A DNA stretch of 64,000 nt from Ashinkailepas kermadecensis (taxonomy: Eukaryota > Arthropoda > Thecostraca > Neolepadidae). The notes below the pieces were generated by a model that did not search any database, had not been told where the DNA came from, and saw nothing but the letters and a program-made list of their open reading frames with translations. This document shows, in pieces, positions 1-10,989 of the stretch (positions within the stretch are counted from its first letter, which is position 1; every line of letters starts with the position of its first letter). The position numbers and the translations under genes are program-made. The stretch spans positions 321,001 to 385,000 of the forward strand of contig JAOTOM010004863.1 in assembly GCA_034440615.1 (NCBI GenBank), in the 5' to 3' direction.

Positions 1-541
1 CACACAGACACAGATGCAGACTTTTCGCTGAGGTGATCCACAATGGACTTGTGGCTATTAGAGCCTCGCGTTAATTAGACAAAACAACAGAGCAGAAAAG
101 GTGAAAATTACACAACAGTTAAACCGGCGGTCATACATGTCATAATACAAATACAAATAAACTATTTAAAAAAAGAATACAGCAGGGCGAGCAGCAAATC
201 AGTCCGGCACGGGCGGCTCGTTCGACATGTGCCGCCGGAGGTAGCGACCAAAGATCGGCACGGAAAGCCGAAGATCCACAGACCTGCTCCGGTGTGGACG
301 GGACGTCGCCGACGCCGGCGAACAGCCCGGCGGCCGTCGGAAAGGCCGGCGACACTGTCGGGTCAGCTGTGGCTGCAGCTGCGCCGCGCGATCGAGGCGT
401 TCGCTTCGGCTCCCGGCCGTGGTGCGCAGCCGCCGTGCACGCCTCGCCCTCCGTCGTGGGATCATGTCCTGGGGCGCTTTACATCGCACGTGTGACGTCT
501 GCACTGGGGCACGAACTGCTCCAATGAATTCGTGTCATTGC
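1..541. other. Unassigned GC-rich DNA
   Basis: No gene recognised. Positions 200-480 are GC-rich and several short frames are open on both strands, but none shows a motif or splice context that I recognise. Confidence 0.5.
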
Positions 542-700
542 GGCGATGGGGTGCAGCGATGGGGTGTAGCGATGGGGTGTAGCGATGGGGTACAACGATG
601 GGGTGCGGAGATGCTGTGCAGAGATGGAGTGCAGCGGTCGGGTGCATAGATGGGGTGCAGAGATCTGGTGCAGTGATGGGTGCAGCGATGGGGCGCTTCT
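542..700. repeat. 13-bp minisatellite
   Basis: About twelve imperfect copies of a 13-bp unit resembling gatggggtgcagc. The 5' copies are more regular than the 3' copies, which carry substitutions and a short deletion. Short open frames on both strands here are by-products of the repeat. Confidence 0.85.
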
Positions 701-1222
701 GAAGACGACATGTGCATGTGATGTACACTTGGGATAATTGAGTTCATGTGACCAGGAAATGAGATCAAGTAGCACGTTGGCTGCCACTTGAACTCCAGCA
801 AGCGATTGGGAGGCGGCGGCTAGCAAAACAACCTTGATAATCGTCTGGGTCATAGGATGTGTGCATGTCGTATGTGTGTCATGACATGTATGGCGCTATT
901 TAGTTCCTCACTGTGTATATTGCTTTGGAGACAATTATTTATATTATCCTTTCGTTTGTGATCCTGTGAAAAGTTCGCCCAGCAGCTGTCGATAACTTTT
1001 CCGCGAGGGAAATGTATTGGGGAACTTAATGTACTTAATGTATTGGGAAACTTAAATCATACACATGTGAATTTCTGCAGGTTCTCCTAAGCCGACGTAT
1101 TTTTTTTTTGGTAAGCTGTCTTCATTCCGGAAATGAAAACTAGCATGCCCGCCGATATTCTAAAGCTAATCAGTTTGTGTTGTCCAAGGCTATAGAACAC
1201 CAGGTAGAACGCTCCGCTTCCC
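701..1222. other. Unassigned AT-richer DNA
   Basis: No coding or repeat structure seen apart from a local duplication of 'gtacttaatgtattgg' near 1030-1050. Confidence 0.4.
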
Positions 1223-1573
1223 AAAAAGGGAGACGCTTGAGAGCACCATCAATTCTATAAACTTGAGCCGACCAATCAGCGTTTGACGACCTCCGCCGAT
1301 CGTGGCAATTGTAAAGGCCGTAGGACAAAACTTGTGGAAGGTATTATCCATATATTATTCCATTTTTTCGTGCTAATTTTCTACAAAGGCATTCTTGCTA
1401 CTTTAATCTTGATCTTTAATACTACTTTATCACAATGTCACCGCTGATAGGGGAAACAAATTGGTATTTGTGTGGATGTCACCGGTTTCGCCGCACTAAA
1501 GACAAAATGTGTTTGTTTAGACCGACGGAGGCCGTCAAACGCTGATTGGTCGGCTCAAGCGTCTCCCTTTTTT
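1223..1573. repeat. Interrupted inverted repeat (fold-back element candidate)
   Basis: The left arm 1223-1301 is the near-perfect reverse complement of the right arm 1520-1573, for example accaatcagcgtttgacg against cgtcaaacgctgattggt. About 218 bp lie between them. The left arm carries 26 extra bases (1242-1267) bounded by two copies of cttgag (1236-1241 and 1262-1267); the right arm has the single corresponding hexamer. This fits a non-autonomous fold-back or MITE-like element, but I could not define flanking target duplications. Confidence 0.65.
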
Positions 1574-2211
1574 ATTGGACTACAATGCTGGAGCGCACCC
1601 CCCTGGTGTTGTCTGATGAACGCTACTCGTGCAGTTGAGATGAAGGGATCTTCTGCCTCTTTGAAAGCTCTGTTATTTTCATCGTGCACATTTTCATATC
1701 AGTGAAATTAACTGTTGCTTTTATAGGTAAAAACGAAAACCAGTCGTCATTTTCATGACGATTAATACATTTGCAGTTCTCTTTGTGATTTAGTCCATTT
1801 CACGTTTCCTTCTACCAGTAAAGGGACGATACAACTTATTCCTTGACTCGATGTTAATTTCTGGATTGGTGGGATCGTTTTTAAGCGGTGGCTCCATTCA
1901 CTTCCTTTGCTGAGTGACTTAGTTGCGTCGGAATTGTAACTGAGTCCTACGGGGATGTTTCCAAAGCGCCCCTGGCAAGACGTGGTACGTTTACACAGTG
2001 GTTTTCGTTGGAAGCTATATAATAAATGTGCTGTGTTTCCTTAAGTGAAAGCCATAGGGGTGAGTAAGGGAATGATGCTGCTTAAAGACCGTATCAAGTG
2101 CATGAAGCGTAACAATACGTTTTCTTGTTTCATCTCTGAATGACGCTGTTCAGTTTTTTCTCATCTTTTTTGTGGAGCTTAACGGTTCCAATAAGCTAGG
2201 TTAGCCGGCAA
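1574..2211. other. Unassigned intergenic DNA
   Basis: No motif-bearing open frame, tandem array or RNA gene recognised. A polyadenylation-like ataataaatg lies near 2021 on the plus strand, without a convincing upstream gene. Confidence 0.4.
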
Positions 2212-2450
2212 TTAAGCAAATGATTCGTTCCCGTTGGATGTAGCCACCGAGCTTGACCCGCTGGGATAATAGATCGAGCAACCAGTGGGAATAACTGGAG
2301 CGTAGGTAACGTTAGCCTCCCCCTGTAGATTTACGTCGGCACCAAATCGACCGTGGTTGGCTGATGGCGCAGTCAGCTGATCTGTGCTTGTGGGATTGTT
2401 CGCATCCAACGAACCGTGAGGACCGCTCGGTTTCATCGATCCGTCACGCC
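2212..2450 (-). CDS. Possible 3'-terminal coding exon, unknown product
   Basis: Read on the minus strand, a pyrimidine-rich stretch ending in acacatacag abuts 2450, a good 3' splice acceptor. From there a frame of about 79 codons stays open to a TAA at 2212-2214. The peptide is rich in Ser, Asn, Pro and Gly and has no cysteine-rich or catalytic motif I recognise. The open frame continues upstream to 2616, so a single-exon reading with a hydrophobic N-terminus (MRTFTYILLL) is an alternative. No poly(A) signal is seen close downstream. An open frame of this length can occur by chance, so this is only a candidate. Confidence 0.22.
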
Positions 2451-3008
2451 CTGTATGTGTGGGAGGTGGAAACACCCAAACAGAAGCTCTCGAGTCTCGA
2501 GTCTCGAGCGCACAAATTGCCAGTTTGCCACTGAGATGGTGTTTCTTGTTCCGTTGCTGTCGCGCGACGAGGTGAAATGTCGGACAAAGCAGCAAAATGT
2601 ATGTGAATGTGCGCATTTGATGACCTATGGTCCATTTTTTCTGCAGAAAATATATCTATCAATGAGTATGGATTTCCGTGCGTTTAATGGAATGCTCAAG
2701 ACTAGTACCGTTTCGGAACACTTTCTGAAACCCAATTTTTAAAGCAAAAATAAGTGAAATCCTGCTCGTTTTCGTCGTATGTTGATGATGCGCAGGCCAT
2801 TTTTGCACGGTGCTGGATTCTGCCCACGTATCACTTCCTTGCACCCTCCTGGTCGTATTATAAATACTCCCGGTTTCACTGACCCAGCTGTACTGACTTG
2901 CAATGCCTGAATGCACGCCAGCGTACTTTGAACAATTTGCCTCACGGACGTAGGTGTGGTGTTCGTGCAATCGCTGCTACATATGTGAAACCCTAGGCGC
3001 GAATTAAG

Positions 3009-3052
3009 CATGCGCGCTTCATGTACGCGCTTCATGTACGCGCTTCATGTAC
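3009..3052. repeat. 13-bp tandem repeat, 3 copies
   Basis: Three perfect or near-perfect tandem copies of cgcttcatgtacg. Confidence 0.85.
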
Positions 3053-3756
3053 GCCTGGGGTGCTTGGGAACACGCGCACCGTGCGAAATAGGCGGTAGGC
3101 TCCGCCCCGGCTTATCGTGCGCTCGTGGGTTTGTATGACGATGTAAATGTGTTCTTTGGCGCAAAATATATATTCGGTAAATATGTAGCTCTTAGTCTTG
3201 TATGCATTCTTATTCTTATCGTTGAACTTACAGATAGTGTGATCTATTACCTGAACTTAGCCTTTCCGATTTGAAAGTAGACGATTTTGTTCATCTGAAC
3301 TGGCTGGGAATATTGCAGCAAATATTTGGGCAAAACATCGTGCAATGCTTCCGTGCTCTCAGACAGATTGAACCAAGATCTGCAGCCACCCCACAATTAC
3401 GCCGAACCTCGAAGCCGACTAATTCCGCGTTCCGGATGCGGTCTGGTTTCCACCAGACGCCTCCTCACGTAGCGATGTTTGCCATCGTTTCAGCTGGGCC
3501 GATTGGTTTGACCTTGACGAGGGCCAATTTGAAATAGCCGAGCGCTGTCCGACGCAAATGCTTGCCATTGGCTATCCCGACCGGCTATCAACAGCCAATT
3601 GGCGGCGCGACCGCTTTCGTCAGCGGGGTGCTGCAGGGGGAGAGGGGGGGAGGGGGTGCTGTTCACGGCTGTCGCAGTAATTGGTCGACGAGTTTATCAC
3701 CAGAGGCAGGGGCTCCCTGGGGCGGCCTGTGTGCGTGACGAACTGCTGATGTTACT
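3053..3756. other. Unassigned DNA
   Basis: No feature recognised. A G-rich patch (gggggagaggggggaggggg) lies near 3636-3655. Confidence 0.4.
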
Positions 3757-4120
3757 TCTGTGTCTCTCGCTGTGGTACCGGTCGTGACGGATGACTAATG
3801 TCACCTCTGTCTCTCGCTGTGGTATCGGTAGTGACGGACGACTGATGTCACCTCAGTCAATACATGACTATGACTATGACCTCTGTCTCTCGCTGTGCTA
3901 TCGGTCGTGACGGACGACTGATGTCACCTCTGTCTCTCGCTGTGGTATCGGTAGTGACGGACGACTGATGTCACCTCTGTCTCTCGCTGTGGTATCAGTA
4001 TCTCGCTGTGGTATCGGCCGCGGCGGACGGCTGCTGTCACCTCTCAGTCTCGCTGCTGTGGTATCAGTATCTCGCTGTGGTATTAGTATCTCGCTGTGGT
4101 ATCGGCCGTGACGGACGACA
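3757..4120. repeat. About 47-bp minisatellite, decaying
   Basis: Imperfect copies of a unit built on ctctgtctctcgctgtggta, tcggtagtgacggacgac and tgatgtcac. The array is broken by a short foreign stretch (tcaatacatgactatgac) near 3856. Toward the 3' end a sub-unit (tatctcgctgtggtat) is re-amplified. Confidence 0.85.
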
Positions 4121-4914
4121 GCCATGGGCTCGTTCAGTCATGTGTCGGTACAGATGTTCGGTGCGCCTCCTATAGGCATCACCTGATAGGCAGTCGTTGA
4201 GGGCAGAGATGGAGATTTGCATACTTTTTCTGTGATGGAGCCCCCCGCCCCATCACAACTAGCATGCCCCAATTAATGTCAGTTTTGGTCATGAGACCCT
4301 ATCGAATGGGGCCCAAATCGAATTGCCCGCGTGCATTGCCCCTCCCCAAAACAAATTGTGACATTCCGCCTCTGGCTGTGGGCCACGAGCTGTAACAACA
4401 TCGGCCAATGCATGTGTGCAGGAGCGATTGGAATATCAGCTGCTCTGACAACTTTTAATACGTACAGCGTTTGTCGGAGGCATGAACTCTGTCTCGGGTG
4501 TGCATGGATGTGCCTAAAGAGTAGCACCAAGAGCAGCACCTAAAGAGTAGCACCACGCGATTGTGCTGCGTGACCAGAAAGAACCCTGGACTCCTGCCAA
4601 ATGGTCGCCGCTGCAAAACCTCGGAAGACATCGGAAATCGGCTCCGGATTTACCAGCTTTGAGATTGCTTCGCGATCGTATCGATTGAGAACATTGGCTG
4701 TTTGGAAATCGGCTGCATTGTGTAATTTCACGCGCACGATACGGCGATGGCTTCACTGTGATGTCCCAATGGTAGTGTGTCACGTGCTCCCAGGGGCTTG
4801 GTGGCGTCAGTTCAGCAGACGTGTTGCTGCTGTGCTGGTGGCATCACGATTGGACTCGCCAGGTGTTGGTGTGTGGCACCGACCGCGTTGGTGATGGGGC
4901 TAAGCCGTCGGGTG
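4121..4914. other. Unassigned DNA
   Basis: No coding motif or repeat family recognised. The gagtagcacca motif is repeated at 4519-4555. Confidence 0.4.
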
Positions 4915-5125
4915 TCATTCAGGTGCATGGCTGTGTCCAAAGTTCATGTGGCACTTCACAGCTGTGTTCATGTGGCCTGCCACAAGGACGCGGCTGTGTC
5001 CAAGGCTAATGCGACACTTTCCTGCCACAAGGATGTGTCTGTGTCTGTGTCTGTAACAAGGTTCATGTGGCACTTGCCTGCCACAATGATACGGCTGTAT
5101 TCAAGGTTCATGTGGCACTTGCTTG
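4915..5125. repeat. Degenerate minisatellite
   Basis: Roughly four divergent copies of a unit of about 50 bp containing gctgtgtccaaggttcatgt and ggcacttgcctgccacaa. A short tgtgtctgtgtctg expansion lies near 5034-5055. Confidence 0.7.
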
Positions 5126-7732
5126 TCTTCGTTTTCGTCACCGTTTGCTTACCGTTTCTCTTGCTTCCTCTCTTGAATTATTACTTCTGGGGCGGAACTT
5201 TGAAAACTTGATAATCTGCCAGTTGGCTTCTAATTTTGTGACGGGTTCACTCAGCCCAGCTTGATGCAGCGCACGAAATGTAAAGTAAGAGGAACATTCA
5301 ATCAAAATCAATGCAAATAAGACAATGCAAACTTGTCGACAGTGAAGCAATTCATCAATTAATGACGATGAATCACCACTCATTTGGACAGCGTTTTGAA
5401 CGACAGTCGGCCATTCGCATAAGTTTGCAGCTGCAAGTCGTGGAATCCGGGATTTAGCCGAACTGACGTCGTCCACAATCTCCACGTCCACAATGTCCAC
5501 GTTTTCAATGCTTGATGGTCACCACACTCCGCCACATGATATGTGTTCCTGTGAAGTTCATAGTCGCAGTTAGTTGCAGTTAGCTCGGTCCGCTTGATGT
5601 CCTGTATTTATTTCCTTGACAACTTAATGCTCTTGGATCCTGGATCCGAATATTTTACCCTTCCTCAGATTCAAGCGGGCTGTATTATCGAAATAATTTT
5701 ACGACCCAGCATCGCTGTGGAAGCGAAAGATCCTACACACTCATTCCTGGTTCATTGTGTTCAATAGATGGCCGATGTGGCGATTTTCTTTCACAAAGGA
5801 GTGTGCATCAGCAGGCTAGGATTTGGGACGAAGGTTGCTGTATGGCGGTCTGCACTCAGAGCTGGTCGGGTTCAGCCCGTTCGGAATCTGGGTGCCAGTT
5901 TGTTCCGGCATCGTAAACTGTCCAGTGCAGCTTCGGCACAAGATATTTAGCTTAGTGTCCAGGATCCAAGGTTCAATTGCGTCTGGCAATTATTTATGTT
6001 CCAAGATTCAAGTCGCAGATTTGGCAAAGTCTCCAACCGCCCTTCAACCCAAATAACTAGCGAACAGTTTTAGCGAAAGATCTCTGGGGAGCATTGATGG
6101 TTCCACCGTGAAGTGGGGATGAATTCTCACAAGATTTCTTAATTTATTACCAAGTATATATCGTTGCTTGGCAAAAGATAGCCTAAGATTATTTCACCCT
6201 TCAGGGACTTGAATGGTAGATCCGTCAATGTTTAGGACTCACGATCAACTTAGGTGATCTATAAAAGTTATGGTCGTAAGTTATATTGGTGGAACCATTA
6301 GATGGCGTCGACTATTACCGGCCTTGTCCAGGATTTATCATCTTCGACTGCAGCTGAATAATGGTTGGATGTTACCCGACGCATTTAGGCGGAATTTCCT
6401 ACTCCTGTCAGTGCGGGGGTGTCAATTTGACCTCAACACACGTTTCTCCTAAGCTAGATGGAGTGGTGCGGCAAACAGCGTGAAATAGCTCCACCATTCC
6501 ACTTTTAGAATTTCTTGGGATATCTACCTCTTCTGGTTGAACCTTCCAAGTCAGGTTAAATAAGCCCAGTGCAGGCAATCACCCGCACTGGGATCAAACT
6601 ACAAATCACTTTGAAGAGGAGTAAAGTAACATTCAAACCATTTAGACATCAGGAAGATGTCCCCAACCGAGCCCTTCAGTACCAAACACCTCACACAAAC
6701 TATAACGTAAAAATTCCCTTAACGTCAATATCCACTTCCCTGCACCTTGATTGCAAACACTATCTTTCTTAGACAGGCATGTAACGTACTCGCTTTAAAG
6801 GCGGCGCAAATGACCTTTATGGTCCGGCACGCCCTAAAAATTACTCCCACCGCAATCACCCGGTTGTCGTAGTTTTCACACCCGGTTCGTGAAACAAATG
6901 TGGTCTCGTGCTTCGACACCAATCGTATGTAAGCTGAGTACAAAGTCCGGCACCATGACACGCACCGAGGTTACGGTTCCCATTCAGTGTAAGGTTAAGC
7001 ACCGAGGAAATGTGTGGTGCATTGTTGGACTTGGCGATTTTCGAAACATGTCGTGCTGGGGAACGGGCAATAGGTGCCACCAATGCAAATCCAGATGTCC
7101 CATCTTTTTGAAAAGTTGCAGATAATTTTTTATCTCCACAAACAAACAAAATTCCTCCTACCACATACAGTAACCTTACTCAAAGGGGACGAATTCAGGG
7201 AAATTGATCGAGTAATTGTTGCTCCTTAACTATGCGTATCTTAGACTTCATATTCCCTGTCATATACCTACTCTCTGGACGTTTCAGGTTATATCTCAGT
7301 AGCCGGGCTGAACAGTGACTTCACGCTCGGAACACTCTTAGATGATGTGATTTACTATCATAGATGTTCCGTTTTTCAAGGATGTCAATTGCAAAAAAAA
7401 TTATGCATAGCACTCGTTGACAGTTAAAATCTCAATAGAACCTGACGAACGAACTTGATATAATCTGTTTGCATTTTTGCGTTCTTCGCTGATCATTTGT
7501 CCGCACATTTGGCTGCATCTTCGCCGGTTAGTTCATGATACATGATTCAATGCTCCAATGTTGGTCTCAGTGTAACCCTGAGGTGAGGCCGGGACTCGTC
7601 TTTCACCTGTCATAGCCTCGTGACTTTTTACCTCCTTTTTGAACACAAGTGCGCTCATGAATTATATAGGAAACAGACAGGGGGACGACGCCGGCTTCCC
7701 GCTATATTCGATGTCTGACGAGGGCTTCGGCT
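5126..7732. other. Unassigned AT-moderate DNA
   Basis: Read in six frames without recognising a conserved domain. A short run of tccacaatctccacgtccac repeats lies at 5469-5500. A cgcccttcaacccaaataac stretch near 6038-6057 resembles the tail of the small hairpin element described elsewhere in this window, but no hairpin can be built upstream of it. No RNA gene is seen. Confidence 0.4.
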
Positions 7733-7945
7733 TCGCTCCATTTTTTTGGCATCTGTTTTCAATTTCGGGTTTGGATTCATGCTCTTTTACACATTTGGGT
7801 TCGGTTTCGCCTTTGGATACCTGCTATTTTACACAGTTGAGTTCGGTTTCGGCTTTAGATTCATGCAATATTACACAGTTTGGTTCGGTTTCTGCTTTGG
7901 ATTCATGCTATTTTACGCAGTTGAGTTCGGTTTCGGTTCCGCGCT
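7733..7945. repeat. 42-bp tandem repeat with LINE-adjacent position
   Basis: About four to five copies of a 42-bp unit resembling ttcggtttcggctttggatt followed by catgctattttacacagttg. Because 42 is a multiple of three, the frame reads as repeated FGFGFRFMQYYTV-like peptides; nothing suggests this is translated. Its left end (7733-7817) recurs inverted at about 9167-9253 inside the neighbouring LINE. Confidence 0.85.
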
Positions 7946-8530
7946 CTCGCGCTTATTACGATTTTATACCGCAAACGTCGTAATTCGCGGGAACACCGGC
8001 GGCTTCGCCACAGTATGAGAAGTCGGCTCGTCCGTGCGCGGAATGAGTTTTTGTGTGATCAGCTGACTAATAAGGATTATCGTGGGTTCTGGAGGCGAAT
8101 CAACCAGTTCGCTAAAAGTGCTTCTGCAGGATACTCAGATTTGCCGAACACAAAGCTCAGCGCTGTTCAGGCTATTCAGCTTAGTCGGTATTTTGCTAGC
8201 GTTGGCGCCGTCATCGCCGTTGAACTACAATCTGACATGCGGGCGGAGATCCGTGCCCGAATGGTGTGCGCCAGCCAGTTTTGAGCTGAAGCCCGCCACC
8301 CTCCCTGAACTATAAACAGCAGTGCACCGTACGAGCAGTTCTAGCGCTGTCGGAGTCGATGGAGTGCCAACACTCGCTGTGCACTGCTGTTTTAATGTAA
8401 TTGGATCGCTGCTGCTGCACGTTTACCAAAACCTCAATTGCTTGTGGTGTGTTTTCGACCACTTAGAGAACGGCTTGTGTTGTCCCGTTACACAAATCCG
8501 GGGATCGTGACAAGGCAAGCAACTATAGGA

Positions 8531-8586
8531 ACTGGGCGCGAATGATCAATCCTGGTCGAGGCGCCCTTAAGCCCAAATAACTAACT
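8531..8586 (+). mobile_element. Hairpin mini-retroelement copy 1 (56 bp) with 10-bp target duplication
   Basis: Direct repeats aactatagga at 8521-8530 and 8587-8596 flank a 56-bp insert. The insert starts act|GGGCGC and folds with GCGCCC at 8561-8566, with an inner pairing around cctggtc, and ends in cccaaataactaact. Removing the insert and one direct repeat joins the host LINE codons into SNYRTISLLS, a canonical RT-domain block. Insertion by target-primed reverse transcription is therefore the simplest explanation. Confidence 0.85.
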
Positions 8587-8892
8587 AACTATAGGACCAT
8601 TTCACTGCTCTCGATTGTGTCAAAAATAGATGAACGTGTCGATTGTACCCAACTGACAGCGTATTGAACTGATAACCACATTCTGAGCAGCTGCCAGTAC
8701 GCGACCGTCGCGGCCATTCTGCGAGAGATGCTGTGCTTGACACCGTCTCACTGATAAATGTCGAGATCGACAGCGGCATGCTCGCATCGGTAACGACGCT
8801 CGACTTAAGCAAGTCATTTGACGGTGTCGACCACGGTTTCCTCCTGCGGTAGCTAGCATGATACGGAGTCCCATCTCACTGGCTTAGTAGTC

Positions 8893-9059
8893 GTTGTTTA
8901 TTGGGTAGTTCACAATGCACTTTATGCACAATCACGGCTGATGGCGCCTTCCACAATGTTTCGTCGGTGGGTCGCGGGATTGGAAAATGTTCCGAGCGGC
9001 GCGAGTGTTGAACCCGGGACCTTGGTATCCAGGGCCCAACACCTTAGCCATCCCCGCCC
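8893..9059 (-). mobile_element. tRNA-derived SINE inserted in the LINE, 14-bp target duplication
   Basis: The 14-bp repeats ctggcttagtagtc (8879-8892) and ctggtttagtagtc (9060-9073) flank the insert. On the minus strand the insert begins ggggatggctaaggtg (A-box-like) and continues to cccgggttcaacactc (B-box-like), as in a tRNA-derived polymerase III promoter. It ends in ctacccaataaacaac, similar to the tails of the other SINEs in this window. Excision restores the LINE reading SHWLSSHLRDRR in frame. It is a different SINE type from the pair at 20.5 and 52.1 kb, because no 3' hairpin of that kind can be drawn. Confidence 0.8.
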
Positions 9060-9166
9060 CTGGTTTAGTAGTCACCTGCGTGACCGTCGGCTGGAGACGC
9101 GGGGCTGCTCAGAGAGCCACACGGTCGGACATGAAGTCTCGCAAGGGTCCGTAACCGGACCATTTT

Positions 9167-9253
9167 TTATACGAAGCCGAAACCGAACCCAAGTGTGTAA
9201 AATGGCATGATTCCAAAGCAGAAATTGAAAACGGATGCCAAAAATGGAGCGAT
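9167..9253 (-). repeat. Inverted copy of the 7733-7817 repeat inside the RT remnant
   Basis: The reverse complement of 9167-9253 matches 7733-7817 closely, including ttttcaatttc, ggattcatg and acacttgggttcggtttcgg. It sits between the VSQGSVTGPFF block and the decayed YxDD block of the LINE, where no sequence is expected. It is therefore an insertion or a local inverted duplication. Confidence 0.75.
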
Positions 9254-9764
9254 GCCTTACCGTTGCCAACATTGCCAGCTTCCTTTGGCACAGTTTACTG
9301 CTGTGACACGCAGACGGTGCCCAACATCTTGACTGTTCGTATCCACATAGTGATAGCCCACTCCAACTCTGGCATCGGTGCACAACTAGCTAAAAAAAAC
9401 TCGCAGGAAACGAATCCGACGGAAACGAACTGCAGTCTTCCCGGCACTAAGCAGTCCGTCAAGAACGTATCCGCCTTCCAATTTGATTTTCTGGCAGCTT
9501 TAAGCCTTCCGATTCAATCAAAATATTAGGCGTAACATTAGGAAGATCATTGACCTGGGATCAGCACGTCTTCACAGTTGGCACTGGTGTTACAGCATCC
9601 TCATATCTTTGAACAGATCCCGACACCAACTTACCACCGAAGCTCACCTTGCCACCGTCACTATCATCAAGGCGCATTATTTTTCCCACACTATCTATTG
9701 CCTGCCCGTCTGGGGTTGAGCTACCTCCCAGCTGCTGAAGCGAGTCAGAGGATCATTAACTTTG

Positions 9765-9815
9765 CAGTCCGAGCGGTGAGCGTGAGCGGTGAGCGTGAGC
9801 GGTGAGCGGTGAGTG
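9765..9815. repeat. gtgagcg short tandem repeat
   Basis: Alternating gagcggtgagcgtgagcggt motifs, six to seven copies, directly after the LINE C-terminal remnant. Confidence 0.8.
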
Positions 9816-9820
9816 GCGCA

Positions 9821-10625
9821 CTGAGGCGACGTCACATTTCTCGTGTCCCCAACCCACCGAACTGACCACTAATCGATGCAATCACAATATCGATACAATA
9901 CAATAACTCACTCACTGCCTGGATTCAGAGGTTATAGGAACCATGCCGTCTTATTTTACTTCTTTTGCAATCTCTCTCTTCTATTTTTCATCAATGTTTC
10001 CCTAACTCCTCTCTTCTCTCAATCCCAATTTTCAGCGCTACTCCCCCTCCCGCCGCTTGGGACGCTTTAAGCCGTCCATTAATAGATTGCATCATCCCCT
10101 TAGAATTGTCGATCGAATGTTGAACCACGTTAGCTGTGGAGTAGATGGAGGGTGTGTGGCGGGGCCTTTCAACAGTACCTTAGCTTGCCCTGATGCGAGG
10201 AGCTCCCTGATCACTCGACTCGTCATCGAATGTGCGACGAGCCAAATGACATGACGAGCTTAAACATGGTATACATTTTCACCTTTTCAAAGCATTTTAC
10301 CTTCCTTCGACAAGCACGCTTTGAGGTGATATACGGTCACCCATAAGGATTAATAGCTGGCTACCATAGCTGCATCGTAGACTGTTTATTATGCAGTTAT
10401 TGGCACAAACTGACCCTGGCAGTCGACGCGCCCCTACACTCAAATTCATCATCACCATTCGCTGGCTTCGTGTCGCCCAAATCCATTTGTTTAGGCTTCG
10501 GCTTTGTGGGGTCCCACAGCCATTTGGTGTCGGTATTAGCCTCATGTGGCCTAAGTTAATTTGTTTCGGCTCTGGCTTCGGCTTCGTGTGTCCCATGGTC
10601 CCCAGCCCCATGGTCCCATGGTCTC
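9821..10625. other. Unassigned DNA with ggcttcgg-rich 3' part
   Basis: No gene recognised. Positions 10450-10625 hold scattered ggcttcggctt motifs and two diverged copies of a gcccaaatccatttgttta / ggcctaagttaatttgttt segment, similar in flavour to the inverted repeat at 7733 and 9167. Confidence 0.4.
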
Positions 10626-10850
10626 GTAGCGTCCCCAGCCATCGGCATCGGCTTCGGCTCTTGCCGTCATAAAGCATTCGGCTTCGACTTCGAAGCCTGT
10701 TGAACTTTGAAGCCTTTCGGTTCGACTTCGAACCGGAAGCCGTAGCGTCCCTAGCCATCGGCGTCGGCTTCGGCTCGCCTTATCGGCTTCGACTTCGAAG
10801 CCTGTTGAACTTTGAAGCCTTTCGGTTCGACTTCGAACCGGCAGCCGGCT
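10626..10850. repeat. Tandem duplication of about 110 bp
   Basis: Units 10626-10742 and 10743-10850 share gtagcgtccc.agccatcgg, then cttcgacttcgaagcctgtt and gaactttgaagcctttcggt. They differ mainly by a short indel after the first third. Confidence 0.85.
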
Positions 10851-10989
10851 CTGTCTCTGACAAGCGGTCGGGAGGTACTGCAGGACCTGGGTAGATAATA
10901 TAGACTATGGCTCAGTCGTGGAATCCGAATGCCGTGCGACCAGACCCCAGGTGTATGCACGGATGCTCGCTTCGATGTTGTGTCCGGAA

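Larger units (their letters stand above)
8010..9820 (+). pseudogene. Ancient non-LTR retrotransposon (LINE), linker plus reverse transcriptase remnants
   Basis: Fragments of one LINE ORF2 can be followed in order across several frames. At 8015-8284 there is a pre-RT linker (RGFWRRINQFAKSA). At about 8335 a block with AVGVDGVP follows, then SNYRTISLLSIVSK across an insertion at 8531-8586. At about 8800 the RT motif LDLSKSFDGVDH appears, with two in-frame stops after it. SHWLSSHLRDR is split by a SINE, then VSQGSVTGPFF follows at about 9138. A decayed YCCDTQTV (for YADDTQ) lies near 9298, then IKILGVTLGRSLTWDQHVF at about 9518 and a C-terminal CLPVWG...RIINFAVRAV near 9700-9770. The motif set is that of CR1/Jockey-superfamily reverse transcriptases. 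Stops, frameshifts, the lost catalytic Asp pair and three insertions make it inactive. No endonuclease domain is recognised upstream; the 42-bp repeat adjoins the 5' boundary. Confidence 0.85.

Noticed and set aside
6020..6062. Sixth mini-hairpin copy
   Set aside because: Only the tail-like cgcccttcaacccaaataac matches; no GGGCGC arm and no flanking duplication found.
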